Shown here piece by piece: positions 1-9,217 of a stretch of DNA of 64,000 nt. This DNA comes from Ralstonia condita (GTDB lineage Bacteria > Pseudomonadota > Gammaproteobacteria > Burkholderiales > Burkholderiaceae), in NCBI RefSeq assembly GCF_958405655.1, contig NZ_CATYWO010000001.1:62001-126000 (forward strand), given 5' to 3'. Within the stretch, counting starts at the first letter, position 1. Each line of letters opens with the position of its first letter. The translations under genes and the position numbers were made by a program. Below the pieces are notes generated by a model. It was not told the DNA's origin. It was given only the letters and a program-made list of their open reading frames with translations, and made no database searches.

Positions 1-1225
1 ACTGGTTATCCATTTGCACGATATCCATTACGCACCCCGCGATTTTCACGCTGACCGCTGCCTCCGGGATCTCCTCCAGGACTTCAAGAATCAGCCCATT
101 GAGTGTCTTCGGACCATCTGTCGGCAGGCTCAGGCCCAGGCGTCGGTTCAGGTCGCGCAACGACATGCCCGCGTCCGCAAGATAGGTGCCTTCCTTGTCC
201 CAGGCGAGCTTTTCGGCGTTGGGGAGTGTGGTGGTGAACTCGCCGATCATCTCCTCGATGATGTCCTCGAGTGTCACCAGGCCCAGCATGTCGCCGTATT
301 CGTTGACGATCAGGCCGAGGCGGCGGCGGTTCTCCTGAAAGTACTGTAGCTGCCGGAACACCGGGGTGCCGCTCGGCACAAAGTAAGGCTCGGCCAGCAG
401 ATTGCGGAAATCGTTGTGTGTCAGCTCGGTATGCCCCAGCAGCGATAGCGCCTTGCGCACATGCAGGATGCCGATCACCTGGTCGCTGTCGTGCTCGAAT
501 ACGGGCAGCTTGTTGTGATAGCAGGTTTCGAGTTGCTGAATCACCTCTTCGATCGGGCGCGACAGATCGAGCGATTCCACTCGCGCACGCGGCGTCATCA
601 CGTCATCCACGGTAATGGCATCGAGGTCGAACAGGTTCAGCAGGATGCTGCGGTGCTTGTGCGGGATGAAATTGCCCGACTCCAGCACCAGCGTGCGCAG
701 CTCCTCTGTCGACATGCGCTGTTCCGGGGCGGCTTTCGTGTTGATGCGCACCAGCCGCAACAGGCCCATAGCGAAGGCATTGACCACCGCCACCAGCGGA
801 GTCGCCACTTTCATCAGGGGCCCGATGATGAAACTGGCTGGAAACGCGATGCGCTCGGGGAAGGTTGCACCGACGATCTTGGGTGCAATCTCGCAGAACA
901 CGATGATGAGGAAGGCGACGATGGCGGTGGCGATCGACAGCGTCGTCCCGCTGTTGCCGAAGTAGTGGATTGCCAGATTCGCAATCAGCACGGGCACGGC
1001 GGTGTTGATCAGATTGTTGCCGATCAGGATCAGCGAGAGCAGCTTGTCCGTCTGGCCCAGCAACTGCTGCGTGTTGCGCGCGCCCGATACATTGGATTTG
1101 GCAAGATGGCGAAGGCGATGGCGGTTGAGCGCCATCATCGCGGTTTCGGAAATCGAGAAAAAAGCGGAGCAGCACAGCAGCAGCGCAACGGCGCCGAGCT
1201 GCGCCCAGAGCGGCCAGGAGTCCAA
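1..1225 (-). CDS. HlyC/CorC-family transporter (CNNM + CBS pair + CorC_HlyC domain), 3' end outside the window
   Basis: Membrane protein of the CNNM/CorC family, linked in its relatives to Mg2+/Co2+ transport or efflux. The reverse-strand reading gives an N-terminal hydrophobic helix, the CNNM signature ISETAMMALN, further membrane segments, the CBS region, and a C-terminal CorC_HlyC stretch ending in frame at base 1, so the stop is outside. The frame is closed by a TAG just upstream of the N-terminus. The first usable start is TTG at 1225, giving LDSWPLWAQLG before the first helix. The next in-frame start is the ATG pair inside the CNNM motif, which would cut off the first helix. At least 408 codons are present. 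The family assignment is firm; the TTG start is an inference. Confidence 0.9.
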   Translation of the reverse strand, partial: MDSWPLWAQLGAVALLLCCSAFFSISETAMMALNRHRLRHLAKSNVSGARNTQQLLGQTDKLLSLILIGNNLINTAVPVLIANLAIHYFGNSGTTLSIATAIVAFLIIVFCEIAPKIVGATFPERIAFPASFIIGPLMKVATPLVAVVNAFAMGLLRLVRINTKAAPEQRMSTEELRTLVLESGNFIPHKHRSILLNLFDLDAITVDDVMTPRARVESLDLSRPIEEVIQQLETCYHNKLPVFEHDSDQVIGILHVRKALSLLGHTELTHNDFRNLLAEPYFVPSGTPVFRQLQYFQENRRRLGLIVNEYGDMLGLVTLEDIIEEMIGEFTTTLPNAEKLAWDKEGTYLADAGMSLRDLNRRLGLSLPTDGPKTLNGLILEVLEEIPEAAVSVKIAGCVMDIVQMDNQ

Positions 1226-1413
1226 GGCGGGGGAGCGGAAGCAGCGAAGCGCCCACTATAGCAGAGGGGTTTGTCGCGCCACCATGTAAAGCCATGGGTT
1301 GCACGCACAACACCACGCTTGCCGGACAAGGCAAGCACTGCACCAGAGCACTTGAGAAATGGCGCGGCGATGCTGAAACACGATGCCGCAAGAACTGCTT
1401 GACTACGAGAAAC

Positions 1414-1490
1414 TGGTCGGGGTGAGAGGATTCGAACCTCCGGCCTCTACGTCCCGAACGTAGCGCTCTACCAGGCTAAGCTACACCCCG
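1414..1490 (-). tRNA. tRNA-Pro (anticodon CGG)
   Basis: The reverse complement folds as a complete cloverleaf. The acceptor arm CGGGGTG pairs with CACCCCG, there is a D-arm, and the anticodon stem CTACG/CGTAG holds a TTCGGGA loop with anticodon CGG. The T-arm carries GGTTCGAATCC. Discriminator A is at 1417 and CCA is encoded at 1416-1414. It lies between the CorC-like gene and ispB, all on the minus strand. Confidence 0.97.
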
Positions 1491-1516
1491 ATGCTTCTTC
1501 GCAACTCTCGTGCGTG

Positions 1517-2494
1517 TCAGGACTGACGTTGCAGCGAGAAAGCACACAAGTCTATCAGCGTCTGACGGAAAAGGGAAGGGGGGAAAGCGGTGACGGCCGC
1601 TTCTGCTGCGGCCGCTTCGCGCTCGGCAGCCTGGCGCGTGTATTCCAGCGCGCCGGACGCCTGGATCGCAGCAAAGATCGCGTCGAAATGTTCCGTGCCG
1701 CCTTGCTCGATGGCCTGGCGCGCCAGCGCGCGCTGTGCTTCGGTGCCGTTCGACAGCAGGTGAATGAGCGGTAGCGTTGGCTTGCCCTCGCGCAGGTCGT
1801 CACCGGCGTTTTTGCCCATCTGGTCGGCCGTCGCGGTGTAATCGAGCAGGTCATCCACGATCTGGAAGGCCGTCCCGATGCGGCGGCCATATTCTGCCGC
1901 AGCCTCTTCCGTGGCGGCATCCGCGCCCGACAGCACGGCGCCAATTTGCGCGGCGGCCTCGAACAGCTTGGCGGTCTTGTAGCGGATGACCTGCAGATAG
2001 CGCTCTTCCGTCACGTCCGGATCGTGCATGTTGAGCAGTTGCAGGACCTCGCCTTCGGAAATGACGTTGGTGGCGTCCGCCAGGATCTGCATGATGCGCA
2101 TGCTGTTGGCCTGCACCATCATCTGGAAGGCGCGTGAATACAGGAAGTCGCCCACCAGGACACTCGCCGCGTTGCCGAAGACCGCGTTGGCGGTTTTGCG
2201 CCCGCGGCGCAGATCGGATTCGTCCACCACGTCGTCGTGCAGCAGCGTGGCCGTATGGATGAACTCGACCACGGCGGCCAGCTCATGCTGATGTTCGCCC
2301 TTGTAACCCAGCGCGTTGGCCACGAGCAGCAGGATCACGGGGCGCAGGCGCTTGCCGCCCGCGCTAATGATGTACTCGCCGATCTGGTTGATCAGCACCA
2401 CTTCCGAGCCGAGCCGGCGCCGGATCACGGCATCGACGGCGCGCATGTCTTCAGCGACGGGGGCGAGCAGGACGGAGGCGGAGGTCTGGGTCAA
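1517..2494 (-). CDS. ispB: Octaprenyl diphosphate synthase
   Basis: Trans-long-chain prenyl diphosphate synthase that makes the ubiquinone side chain from FPP and IPP. Family hallmarks are GGKRLRP (about residues 46-52), first aspartate motif DDVVD (87-91), the YKTAKLFEAA segment, and second aspartate motif DDLLD (214-218). The 325-residue length fits IspB. The start drawn is TTG at 2494, which keeps the same N-terminal lead as the E. coli enzyme; the first ATG is 16 codons later at 2446. It is divergent from rplU, as in many proteobacteria. Confidence 0.93.
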   Translation of the reverse strand: MTQTSASVLLAPVAEDMRAVDAVIRRRLGSEVVLINQIGEYIISAGGKRLRPVILLLVANALGYKGEHQHELAAVVEFIHTATLLHDDVVDESDLRRGRKTANAVFGNAASVLVGDFLYSRAFQMMVQANSMRIMQILADATNVISEGEVLQLLNMHDPDVTEERYLQVIRYKTAKLFEAAAQIGAVLSGADAATEEAAAEYGRRIGTAFQIVDDLLDYTATADQMGKNAGDDLREGKPTLPLIHLLSNGTEAQRALARQAIEQGGTEHFDAIFAAIQASGALEYTRQAAEREAAAAEAAVTAFPPSLFRQTLIDLCAFSLQRQS

Positions 2495-2653
2495 GGCGGG
2501 TTCCAGCGAAGGGCGGTGTCTGACAGTTGGCGGGCGCGCAACGGGTGCGGCGCAAAAACCGCAAAATTATAGAGCAAGCAGTCGTTCGCCCGTCGGCGTC
2601 TGCGGTGCGCGGGTGATGCGCCGGCCCGTTGCGTGGGCGGCACGCTTTGGCCT

Positions 2654-2682
2654 TTGATTTACTTGGGTTTTTCTTGTATATT
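2654..2682 (+). promoter_or_regulatory. Putative sigma-70 promoter for rplU-rpmA(-obgE)
   Basis: TTGATT (2654-2659) and TATATT (2677-2682) are separated by exactly 17 bp. They lie about 85 bp upstream of the rplU ATG in the ispB/rplU divergent gap, where the strongest AT-rich patch sits. Assigned by eye from the hexamer match. Confidence 0.6.
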
Positions 2683-2768
2683 TAGCGGTTCTCTGTGCCC
2701 GTCGCCCGCGTATGTGGGCGGTGAGTGGCGCAAGAGTCACGTTTTAGTTCTTTTATCGAGGTCCGACA

Positions 2769-3080
2769 ATGTACGCGGTCGTAAAAACCGGCGGTAAGCA
2801 ATACAAGGTTGCTGCTGGCGAAAAACTGAAAGTAGAACAGATACCGGCGGACGTTGGCGCAGAAATCACGCTTGACCAGGTGCTCGCAGTGGGCGCCGGC
2901 GACCAACTGAAGGTTGGTGCGCCGCTGGTGAGCGGGGCTGCCGTCAAAGCCACCGTCATCTCCCATGGTCGTCACGACAAGGTGAAAATCTTCAAGATGC
3001 GCCGTCGTAAGCACTACCAGAAGCACCAGGGGCATCGTCAAAATTACACCGAGTTGCGTATCGACTCGATCGTGGCCTGA
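2769..3080 (+). CDS. rplU: 50S ribosomal protein L21
   Basis: Large-subunit protein that contacts 23S rRNA with L20. The 103-residue product starts MYAVVKTGGKQYKV, the classic L21 N-terminus, and carries the conserved C-terminal basic block KMRRRKHYQKHQGHRQ. The ATG follows an AGGTCCG-type leader. It is 37 bp upstream of rpmA, the near-universal L21-L27 pair. Confidence 0.98.
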   Translation: MYAVVKTGGKQYKVAAGEKLKVEQIPADVGAEITLDQVLAVGAGDQLKVGAPLVSGAAVKATVISHGRHDKVKIFKMRRRKHYQKHQGHRQNYTELRIDSIVA

Positions 3081-3117
3081 GGCTGCGTCGTCTACGTAAC
3101 CGGATAGGAGTTCAGTC

Positions 3118-3378
3118 ATGGCACAGAAAAAAGGCGGCGGTTCCACACGGAACGGCCGCGATTCCGAGTCGAAGCGCCTGGGCGTGAAGGTGTACGGCGG
3201 TCAAGCCATCAACGCTGGCGGCATCATCGTTCGCCAACGCGGCACCCGCACGCACGCTGGCGTGAATGTGGGCATGGGCAAGGACCACACCCTCTTCGCG
3301 CTGGTCGATGGCCACGTGAAGTTCGCCAACCGCGGCGAAGGCAAGAAGCAGTTCGTCGACGTTGTTCCGGCGGCCTGA
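3118..3378 (+). CDS. rpmA: 50S ribosomal protein L27
   Basis: Large-subunit protein whose N-terminus reaches towards the peptidyl transferase centre. The product begins MAQKKGGGSTRNGRDS and contains the conserved GGIIVRQRGTRTHAG block; 86 residues is normal. A GGATAGGAG Shine-Dalgarno lies upstream. A rho-independent hairpin follows within 25 bp, so rplU-rpmA can form a closed unit, with obgE partly read through or separately started. Confidence 0.98.
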   Translation: MAQKKGGGSTRNGRDSESKRLGVKVYGGQAINAGGIIVRQRGTRTHAGVNVGMGKDHTLFALVDGHVKFANRGEGKKQFVDVVPAA

Positions 3379-3398
3379 TTCAGCCTTGTAGTCAAAAG

Positions 3399-3425
3399 GC
3401 CCCGCACCCGTGCGGGGCTTTTTCG
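3399..3425 (+). terminator. Rho-independent terminator after rpmA
   Basis: Stem GCCCCGCA / TGCGGGGC with loop CCCG, followed by a run of T. Confidence 0.85.
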
Positions 3426-3574
3426 TTTCTGGCTGCTAACAAAACGCGACCCTGATCCTGGGCGGTACGCTGCTTCTTGGCGCTTGTTTCCAGGTGCGTT
3501 CTGTTAGCAATGGCGCGAGCGGCGCCGATTTCTTTTTACCTGCCGTGCGCACGCCGCACGGGCGGAGGCCCTCC

Positions 3575-4684
3575 ATGAAGTTCATCGACGAAGCCCGGAT
3601 TGAAGTGATCGCTGGTGACGGCGGCAACGGCAGCGCCTCGATGCGCCGCGAGAAATTCGTCCCGTTCGGCGGACCGGACGGCGGCGACGGTGGGCGTGGC
3701 GGTAGCGTGTGGGCCGTGGCAGACCGCAACATCAACACCCTGATCGATTACCGCTTCGCCAAGAAGCATCTCGCACGCAACGGCGAAAACGGCCGGGGTG
3801 CCGACTGCTACGGCGCCGCAGGCGACGACATCACGCTGCGCATGCCCGTCGGTACCGCCATCTACGATGCCGACACCGACGAGCTGATCGCCGACCTGAC
3901 GCTCGATGGTCAACGCCTGTGCCTGGCGCGCGGCGGCGAGGGGGGCTGGGGCAACATCCACTTCAAGTCGAGCACCAACCGTGCGCCGCGCCAGAAGACC
4001 GATGGCAAGCCCGGCGAGCGACGCAACCTGCGGCTGGAGCTGAAGGTGCTGGCCGATGTGGGGCTACTGGGGATGCCCAATGCCGGGAAGTCGACGCTGA
4101 TCACCGCCATCTCCAACGCGCGCCCTAAGATTGCTGACTATCCGTTCACGACGCTGCATCCGAACCTGGGCGTGGTGCGCACCGGTCCGTCGAAATCGTT
4201 CGTTGTGGCGGATATTCCGGGCCTCATCGAAGGTGCCGCCGAAGGTGCGGGCCTGGGCCACCAGTTCCTGCGTCACCTGCAACGCACGCGCGTGCTCCTG
4301 CACGTCGTGGACCTGGCTCCATTCGACGAAAATGTCGATCCGGTGGCCGAAGCCAAGGCCATCGTCGGCGAACTGAAGAAATATGACGCCGAGCTCTATG
4401 AGAAGCCGCGCTGGCTGGTGCTCAACAAGCTCGACATGGTGCCCCAGGAAGAACGCGAAGCGCGCGTGAAAGACTTCGTGAAGCGCTTCAAGTGGAAGGG
4501 GCCGGTGCACCGAATTTCTGCGCTGACCCACGACGGCACGCAGGCGCTGGTCCACGCGATCCAGGAGTATCTGGACGAACTGCGCGCGCAAGAAGAGGCC
4601 GCCGCCGCTGCACCGGACCTCCGTCTTGACCCAACCCTGCACAACGTCGATCAAGGCAGCGGCGACGACGACACCCACGCATAA
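3575..4684 (+). CDS. obgE: GTPase ObgE/CgtA
   Basis: Essential 50S-assembly GTPase. The N-terminal Obg fold is glycine-rich (GGNGS, GGPDGGDGGRGG, residues about 17-43). The G domain has G1 GMPNAGKST (166-174), G3 DIPG (213-216) and NKLD. The start chosen is ATG 3575 (MKFIDEARIEV), matching the family N-terminus and preceded by GGAGG. The open frame extends 27 codons further upstream without similarity. 369 residues; the C-terminal tail is short and acidic. Confidence 0.96.
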   Translation: MKFIDEARIEVIAGDGGNGSASMRREKFVPFGGPDGGDGGRGGSVWAVADRNINTLIDYRFAKKHLARNGENGRGADCYGAAGDDITLRMPVGTAIYDADTDELIADLTLDGQRLCLARGGEGGWGNIHFKSSTNRAPRQKTDGKPGERRNLRLELKVLADVGLLGMPNAGKSTLITAISNARPKIADYPFTTLHPNLGVVRTGPSKSFVVADIPGLIEGAAEGAGLGHQFLRHLQRTRVLLHVVDLAPFDENVDPVAEAKAIVGELKKYDAELYEKPRWLVLNKLDMVPQEEREARVKDFVKRFKWKGPVHRISALTHDGTQALVHAIQEYLDELRAQEEAAAAAPDLRLDPTLHNVDQGSGDDDTHA

Positions 4685-4715
4685 CCACCACAATATTCAT
4701 CGGAGACACGCCACC

Positions 4716-5840
4716 ATGGCCCTGCGTTCGCTGATTGCCGATGCGCGCCGCCTTGTCGTCAAGGTCGGGTCCAGTCTGGTTACGAATGACGGACGCGGGC
4801 TCGACCAGGCCGCCATCGCCCGTTGGGCCGAGCAGATCGCGGCGCTGCGGGCGGCCGGCAAGGAGGTCGTGCTGGTCAGCTCAGGCGCCATCGCCGAGGG
4901 CATGCAGCGGTTGGGCTGGACCAAGCGTCCGAAGGAGATTCATGAGTTGCAGGCCGCCGCGGCCGTGGGGCAGATGGGGCTGGCGCAGGTGTACGAATCC
5001 GAGTTCGCGCGGCACAGCATCCGCACCGCGCAGGTGCTGCTCACGCATGGCGATTTGGCCGATCGCGAGCGCTATCTCAACGCACGTTCCACGCTGCTCA
5101 CGCTGCTGAGCCTCGGTGTCGTGCCGATCATCAACGAGAACGACACGGTCGTCACCGACGAGATCAAGTTTGGCGACAATGATACGCTGGGCGCGCTGGT
5201 CACCAACCTGATCGAAGGTGATGCGCTGATCATCCTGACAGACCAGCGCGGCCTGTATACCGCTGACCCGCGCAAGGACCCGGACGCCCGCTTTGTCGAC
5301 GAGGCGCAAGCCGGCACGCCAGATCTTGAGCAGATGGCCGGCGGCGCCGGTTCGAGCATCGGCAAGGGCGGCATGCTGACGAAGATTCTGGCGGCCAAGC
5401 GTGCGGCCAAATCGGGTGCGCACACTATCATCGCTTCGGGGCGCGAGCCCGACGTGCTTGCGCGCCTGGCGAATGGCGAGGCCATCGGCACGCAACTTCG
5501 CGCGCCGACGGGGCGGATGGCGGCACGCAAGCAATGGATGATCGATCACCTGCAACTGCGCGGTCGCGTGGTGCTGGATGCCGGTGCAGTGGAAAAACTC
5601 ACGGCCGGCGGAAAGTCGTTGCTACCGATCGGCGTGACCGAAGTGCAGGGCGAATTTGCGCGCGGCGAGGTGATTTCTTGCGTGGATACGGCAGGCCGTG
5701 AAGTGGCGCGGGGGCTGACGAACTATTCGTCGGCCGAGGCCCGGCTCATCGCGCGCAGGGCATCCTCCGAGATCGAGTCGGTGCTTGGCTACGTAAGCGC
5801 CGCGGAGCTGGTGCACCGGGACAACCTGGTGCTGCTCTGA
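4716..5840 (+). CDS. proB: Glutamate 5-kinase
   Basis: Phosphorylates glutamate in the first step of proline synthesis. It has an amino-acid kinase domain with VVKVGSSLVTNDG near the N-terminus, INENDTV and a conserved GTQ(L) segment, then a C-terminal PUA domain (about residues 280-374). ATG 4716 (MALRSLIADARR) is chosen over upstream in-frame codons because the kinase fold starts there. It follows obgE by 31 bp in the usual obgE-proB order and is closed by a terminator. Confidence 0.96.
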   Translation: MALRSLIADARRLVVKVGSSLVTNDGRGLDQAAIARWAEQIAALRAAGKEVVLVSSGAIAEGMQRLGWTKRPKEIHELQAAAAVGQMGLAQVYESEFARHSIRTAQVLLTHGDLADRERYLNARSTLLTLLSLGVVPIINENDTVVTDEIKFGDNDTLGALVTNLIEGDALIILTDQRGLYTADPRKDPDARFVDEAQAGTPDLEQMAGGAGSSIGKGGMLTKILAAKRAAKSGAHTIIASGREPDVLARLANGEAIGTQLRAPTGRMAARKQWMIDHLQLRGRVVLDAGAVEKLTAGGKSLLPIGVTEVQGEFARGEVISCVDTAGREVARGLTNYSSAEARLIARRASSEIESVLGYVSAAELVHRDNLVLL

Positions 5841-5867
5841 TTCAGTCGCTCGGCGGCGTGTCAAAAC

Positions 5868-5896
5868 AAAAGGCCAACCTTGCAGGGTTGGCCTTT
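5868..5896. terminator. Bidirectional terminator between proB and the CNP1-like gene
   Basis: Near-perfect inverted repeat AAAGGCCAACC / GGTTGGCCTTT, flanked by A-rich and T-rich sides. It can serve proB on the plus strand and the convergent lipoprotein gene on the minus strand. Confidence 0.8.
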
Positions 5897-5936
5897 GTGT
5901 TTGAGGCAGATGATGCAGTACGCCGACGTTTGCCGC

Positions 5937-6575
5937 TCAGGGCCCGAAATACCGGCCGCCCTGTCCCAACCGTTGCACCAGCGTAGAGGCCTTTCCATCT
6001 CCAGCTACCGAGCGCACGTCGCAGAAGTACGAGCGCATCAGCGCCGACGCATAGTCCGTCGGACCGCCATTGCCAACGCGCTGCCAATCCGTGGCGGGCT
6101 TGTAGGCATTCATGCTGGCGGACTCGGTATTCGCGGTTTCGTTCATGTCCACCGCGCGGTTGCTGATCCATTGGTTGGTGTCATTGCGCAGCGTCGCATA
6201 GATGCGTCGTTCTGCCGTATCGCAGCGCAGGCCTTCGTAGTTCACGTTGCGCGCGCCCGTCTTGCTGGTGATCAGCACGGTGTAGCGCACCACGTTGTCC
6301 TTGCCGATCGACACCGATTTCGGATCGATGGCAAAACGCAGCGGCGAATCAGTGCGGCCGCCCACATCGAACGGCACGGCATCACGATCGACCGGCGGAG
6401 CCGGGAAGGTCACGGCGTCTTCCTTGAAGGGCTTGTCGTTGAACGGGTCCATCAACAGCTTGTCTTCGAGGTCGCCGGTGCGGTTGTGGCCACATGCCGT
6501 CAACGCCAGCGCAGCCGCCAGCGCGAGCGGCACGAGAGCGCGGTGCGCTCCACGTGTCGTCGTCTTTACATTCAC
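5937..6575 (-). CDS. CNP1-like family lipoprotein
   Basis: 212 residues. The signal segment ALAAALALTAC ends in a lipobox (LTAC), so a lipid-anchored envelope protein is expected. The body contains VRYTVLITSKTGARNVNYEG and a conserved CDTAERRIYATL segment, which I associate with the CNP1-like family of betaproteobacteria; its biochemical role is unknown. The start is GTG at 6575, overlapping the rppH stop by four bases (GTGA), so translation is coupled. Confidence 0.75.
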   Translation of the reverse strand: MNVKTTTRGAHRALVPLALAAALALTACGHNRTGDLEDKLLMDPFNDKPFKEDAVTFPAPPVDRDAVPFDVGGRTDSPLRFAIDPKSVSIGKDNVVRYTVLITSKTGARNVNYEGLRCDTAERRIYATLRNDTNQWISNRAVDMNETANTESASMNAYKPATDWQRVGNGGPTDYASALMRSYFCDVRSVAGDGKASTLVQRLGQGGRYFGP

Positions 6576-7252
6576 GAGTTGTCCTTGGACGGAGTGTCTT
6601 CGGGGTTGGGAGAGGCCGCCGCTTCCGGTGCAGCCACCGTCTCGACGATGACCGTCGTGGTGGTGACCGTCAACGTCGGCTGGGGGCGCGGGCCGCCGTG
6701 GCCCCCCGAGCGGTCACGGCCTTCGCGTTGCTCGCGATGCTGTCCGCCGCGCCCATAGGGCGACAGCGGTGCGCGCGCCTGCCGCTGCACGAAGCGCGAA
6801 AGCTCCGACAGCGCCAGCTGATACACCTCGCGCTTGAACTCAATGACGGCCTCGAGCGGCACCCAGTACTGGCTCCACCGCCACGCATCGAATTCCGGAT
6901 GCTCGGTGGCGCGCAACTGGATGTCGCAGTCGCGACCGACCATGCGCAGCAGGAACCAGATCTGTTTCTGGCCCCGGTAGTGGCCGCGAATCTCGCGGCG
7001 GATGAACTTGTCCGGCACCTCATACCGCAGCCAGTCGCGCGTGCGACCGACGATCCGGACGTGTTCTGGCAACAGGCCGACTTCTTCGTGCAGTTCGCGG
7101 AACATCGCTTGTTCGGGCGTCTCGCCGTACTTGATGCCGCCTTGTGGAAACTGCCAGGAGTGCTCGCCAATGCGCTTGCCCCAGAACACCTCGTTTCTTG
7201 CGTTGATGAGGATGATGCCGACGTTCGGGCGGAAGCCTTCACGATCGAGCAT
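6572..7252 (-). CDS. rppH: RNA pyrophosphohydrolase (Nudix)
   Basis: Removes pyrophosphate from 5' ends of mRNAs and so primes RNase E decay. MLDREGFRPNVGIILIN is the typical N-terminus; the Nudix box spans about residues 38-60 (GGIKYGETPEQ, then RELHEEVGL). The catalytic domain ends near residue 155. A tail of about 70 residues, rich in Gly/Arg then Thr/Val/Pro, follows and is longer than in E. coli. First gene of a two-gene minus-strand unit with the CNP1-like lipoprotein, divergent from proS. Confidence 0.94.
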   Translation of the reverse strand: MLDREGFRPNVGIILINARNEVFWGKRIGEHSWQFPQGGIKYGETPEQAMFRELHEEVGLLPEHVRIVGRTRDWLRYEVPDKFIRREIRGHYRGQKQIWFLLRMVGRDCDIQLRATEHPEFDAWRWSQYWVPLEAVIEFKREVYQLALSELSRFVQRQARAPLSPYGRGGQHREQREGRDRSGGHGGPRPQPTLTVTTTTVIVETVAAPEAAASPNPEDTPSKDNS

Positions 7253-7472
7253 GACTGCACCTCGAATACTTTAGAATTACGCCGATTATAGAGCGGCCCG
7301 TCGCTCGGCTGTCACAGAAGCCGAAATGTTGCCGCTCACTCGCGCCTCCTGGGGGAGGGGTGCCGATCGCGCGAATGTGCGCCAGGCGCCTCGTCTCATC
7401 TCCTGATTCCGGTGGCTTTTGCCCTTGTTCTCGCGGCTTTGACGGCCGCGGCCATCCCTTATCGTCAGTCGC

Positions 7473-9197
7473 ATGAAAGCGTCCCAATTCTTCATTTCCA
7501 CGCTCAAGGAAGCGCCCGCCGACGCGGAAATCGTCTCGCACAAATTGATGATGCGTGCCGGCATGATCAAGAAGCTCGGCGCGGGCCTCTATACGTACAT
7601 GCCCGTGGGGCTGCGTGTGATCCGCAAGGTCGAGCAGATCGTGCGCGAGGAAATGAATGCCGCCGGCGCGGTGGAAGTCCTCATGCCGGTGGTCCAGCCG
7701 GGCGAACTCTGGCAGGAGACCGGCCGCTGGGACAAGATGGGCGACGAACTGCTGCGTTTCAAGGACCGCCATGAACGCGACTTCGTCATCCAGCCGACGT
7801 CGGAAGAGGTGGTGACCGACATCGCCCGTACCGAGATCCGCTCGTACAAGCAGTTGCCGGTCAATTTCTACCAGATCCAGACGAAGTTCCGCGACGAGCG
7901 CCGCCCGCGCTTCGGCATCATGCGCGGCCGCGAATTCACGATGAAGGACGCGTACTCCTTCGACCGTGACGCTGAGGGTCTGAAGGTGTCGTATCAGAAG
8001 ATGTACGACGCCTACACGCGCATTTTCGAGCGCTTCGGTCTGCAGTTCCGCGCGGTTGCGGCTGACAACGGTGCCATCGGCGGGTCGGGCTCGCATGAAT
8101 TCCACGTGATCGCCGAGACTGGCGAGGACGCCATCGTGTATTGCCCGGACTCCGATTACGCCGCGAACATCGAGGCCGCCGAGGCTGTCGCCCCGGCAGC
8201 GCCGCGCGGCGCGGCCACGGAGGCGCTCGCCAAGACGCATACACCGGGCCGTGCCAAGTGTGAGGCCGTGGCCGAGCAACTGGGCATTCCGCTGCAGCGC
8301 ACGATCAAATCCATCGTGCTCGCAACCGATGTGGACGGCGGCGAGCCCCAGATCTGGCTGCTGCTGCTGCGCGGCGATCACGAGCTCAACGAGGTCAAGG
8401 CGTCGAAGGTGCCGGGCCTGGCCGACTTCCGTTTCGCCACCGAAGGCGAAATCCTGCGCGCGTTCGGCACGCGTCCGGGCTACCTTGGCCCCATCGGCAC
8501 GAAGCAATCGGTCAAGGTGATCGCCGATCGCACAGCAGCTGCGATGAGCGATTTCGTCGTGGGCGCCAACGAAGAGGACTATCACTTCACCGGCGCCAAC
8601 TGGGGCCGCGACCTGCCCGAGCCCGAAGTGCACGACCTGCGTAACGTGGTCGAGGGGGACGCCTCGCCGGACGGCAAGGGCACACTGGCTATCTGCCGCG
8701 GGATTGAAGTCGGCCACGTCTTCATGCTCGGAACGCGCTATTCCGAGGCGATGAACGCGACGTTCCTCGACGAGAACGGCAAGACCCAGCCGATGGTGAT
8801 GGGCTGCTACGGTATCGGCATCACGCGCATCCTGGGCGCAGCCATCGAGCAGAACTACGATGCGCGCGGGATCATCTGGCCGGCCTCGATCGCGCCGTTC
8901 CAGGTGGTGATCTGCCCCGTGGGCTACGACCGCTCCGACGCCGTGCGCGCGGAGGCCGACCGCCTGCACGCCGAGTTCGTTGCCGCCGGCATCGACGTCA
9001 TCCTCGACGATCGCGGCGAGCGTCCGGGGGCGATGTTCGCCGACTGGGAGCTGATCGGCGTGCCGTTCCGCGTGGTGGTGGGTGACCGCGGCCTGAAGGA
9101 AGGCAAGCTGGAATTCCAGGGCCGCCGCGACGAAGCCGCCACCGCCGTGGCGCCGACCGACGTCCTGGCCACGCTCAAGGCGCGCCTCGCGCAATAA
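7473..9197 (+). CDS. proS: Prolyl-tRNA synthetase
   Basis: Class II aminoacyl-tRNA synthetase of the long bacterial type (574 residues). MKASQFFISTLKEAPADAE is the standard N-terminus. Motif 2 lies around KFRDERRPRFGIMRGREF, an inserted editing (INS) domain spans roughly residues 225-395, and motif 3 is in the MGCYGIGITRILGA segment, before the C-terminal anticodon-binding domain. It is divergent from rppH across 220 bp. Confidence 0.97.
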   Translation: MKASQFFISTLKEAPADAEIVSHKLMMRAGMIKKLGAGLYTYMPVGLRVIRKVEQIVREEMNAAGAVEVLMPVVQPGELWQETGRWDKMGDELLRFKDRHERDFVIQPTSEEVVTDIARTEIRSYKQLPVNFYQIQTKFRDERRPRFGIMRGREFTMKDAYSFDRDAEGLKVSYQKMYDAYTRIFERFGLQFRAVAADNGAIGGSGSHEFHVIAETGEDAIVYCPDSDYAANIEAAEAVAPAAPRGAATEALAKTHTPGRAKCEAVAEQLGIPLQRTIKSIVLATDVDGGEPQIWLLLLRGDHELNEVKASKVPGLADFRFATEGEILRAFGTRPGYLGPIGTKQSVKVIADRTAAAMSDFVVGANEEDYHFTGANWGRDLPEPEVHDLRNVVEGDASPDGKGTLAICRGIEVGHVFMLGTRYSEAMNATFLDENGKTQPMVMGCYGIGITRILGAAIEQNYDARGIIWPASIAPFQVVICPVGYDRSDAVRAEADRLHAEFVAAGIDVILDDRGERPGAMFADWELIGVPFRVVVGDRGLKEGKLEFQGRRDEAATAVAPTDVLATLKARLAQ

Positions 9198-9217
9198 CGT
9201 CACCACACTGAGCCACC

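Noticed and set aside
461..1261. Plus-strand 266-residue frame rich in His/Gln/Arg
   Set aside because: It is antisense to the CorC-like gene, whose minus-strand translation shows a full CNNM motif and CorC_HlyC domain.
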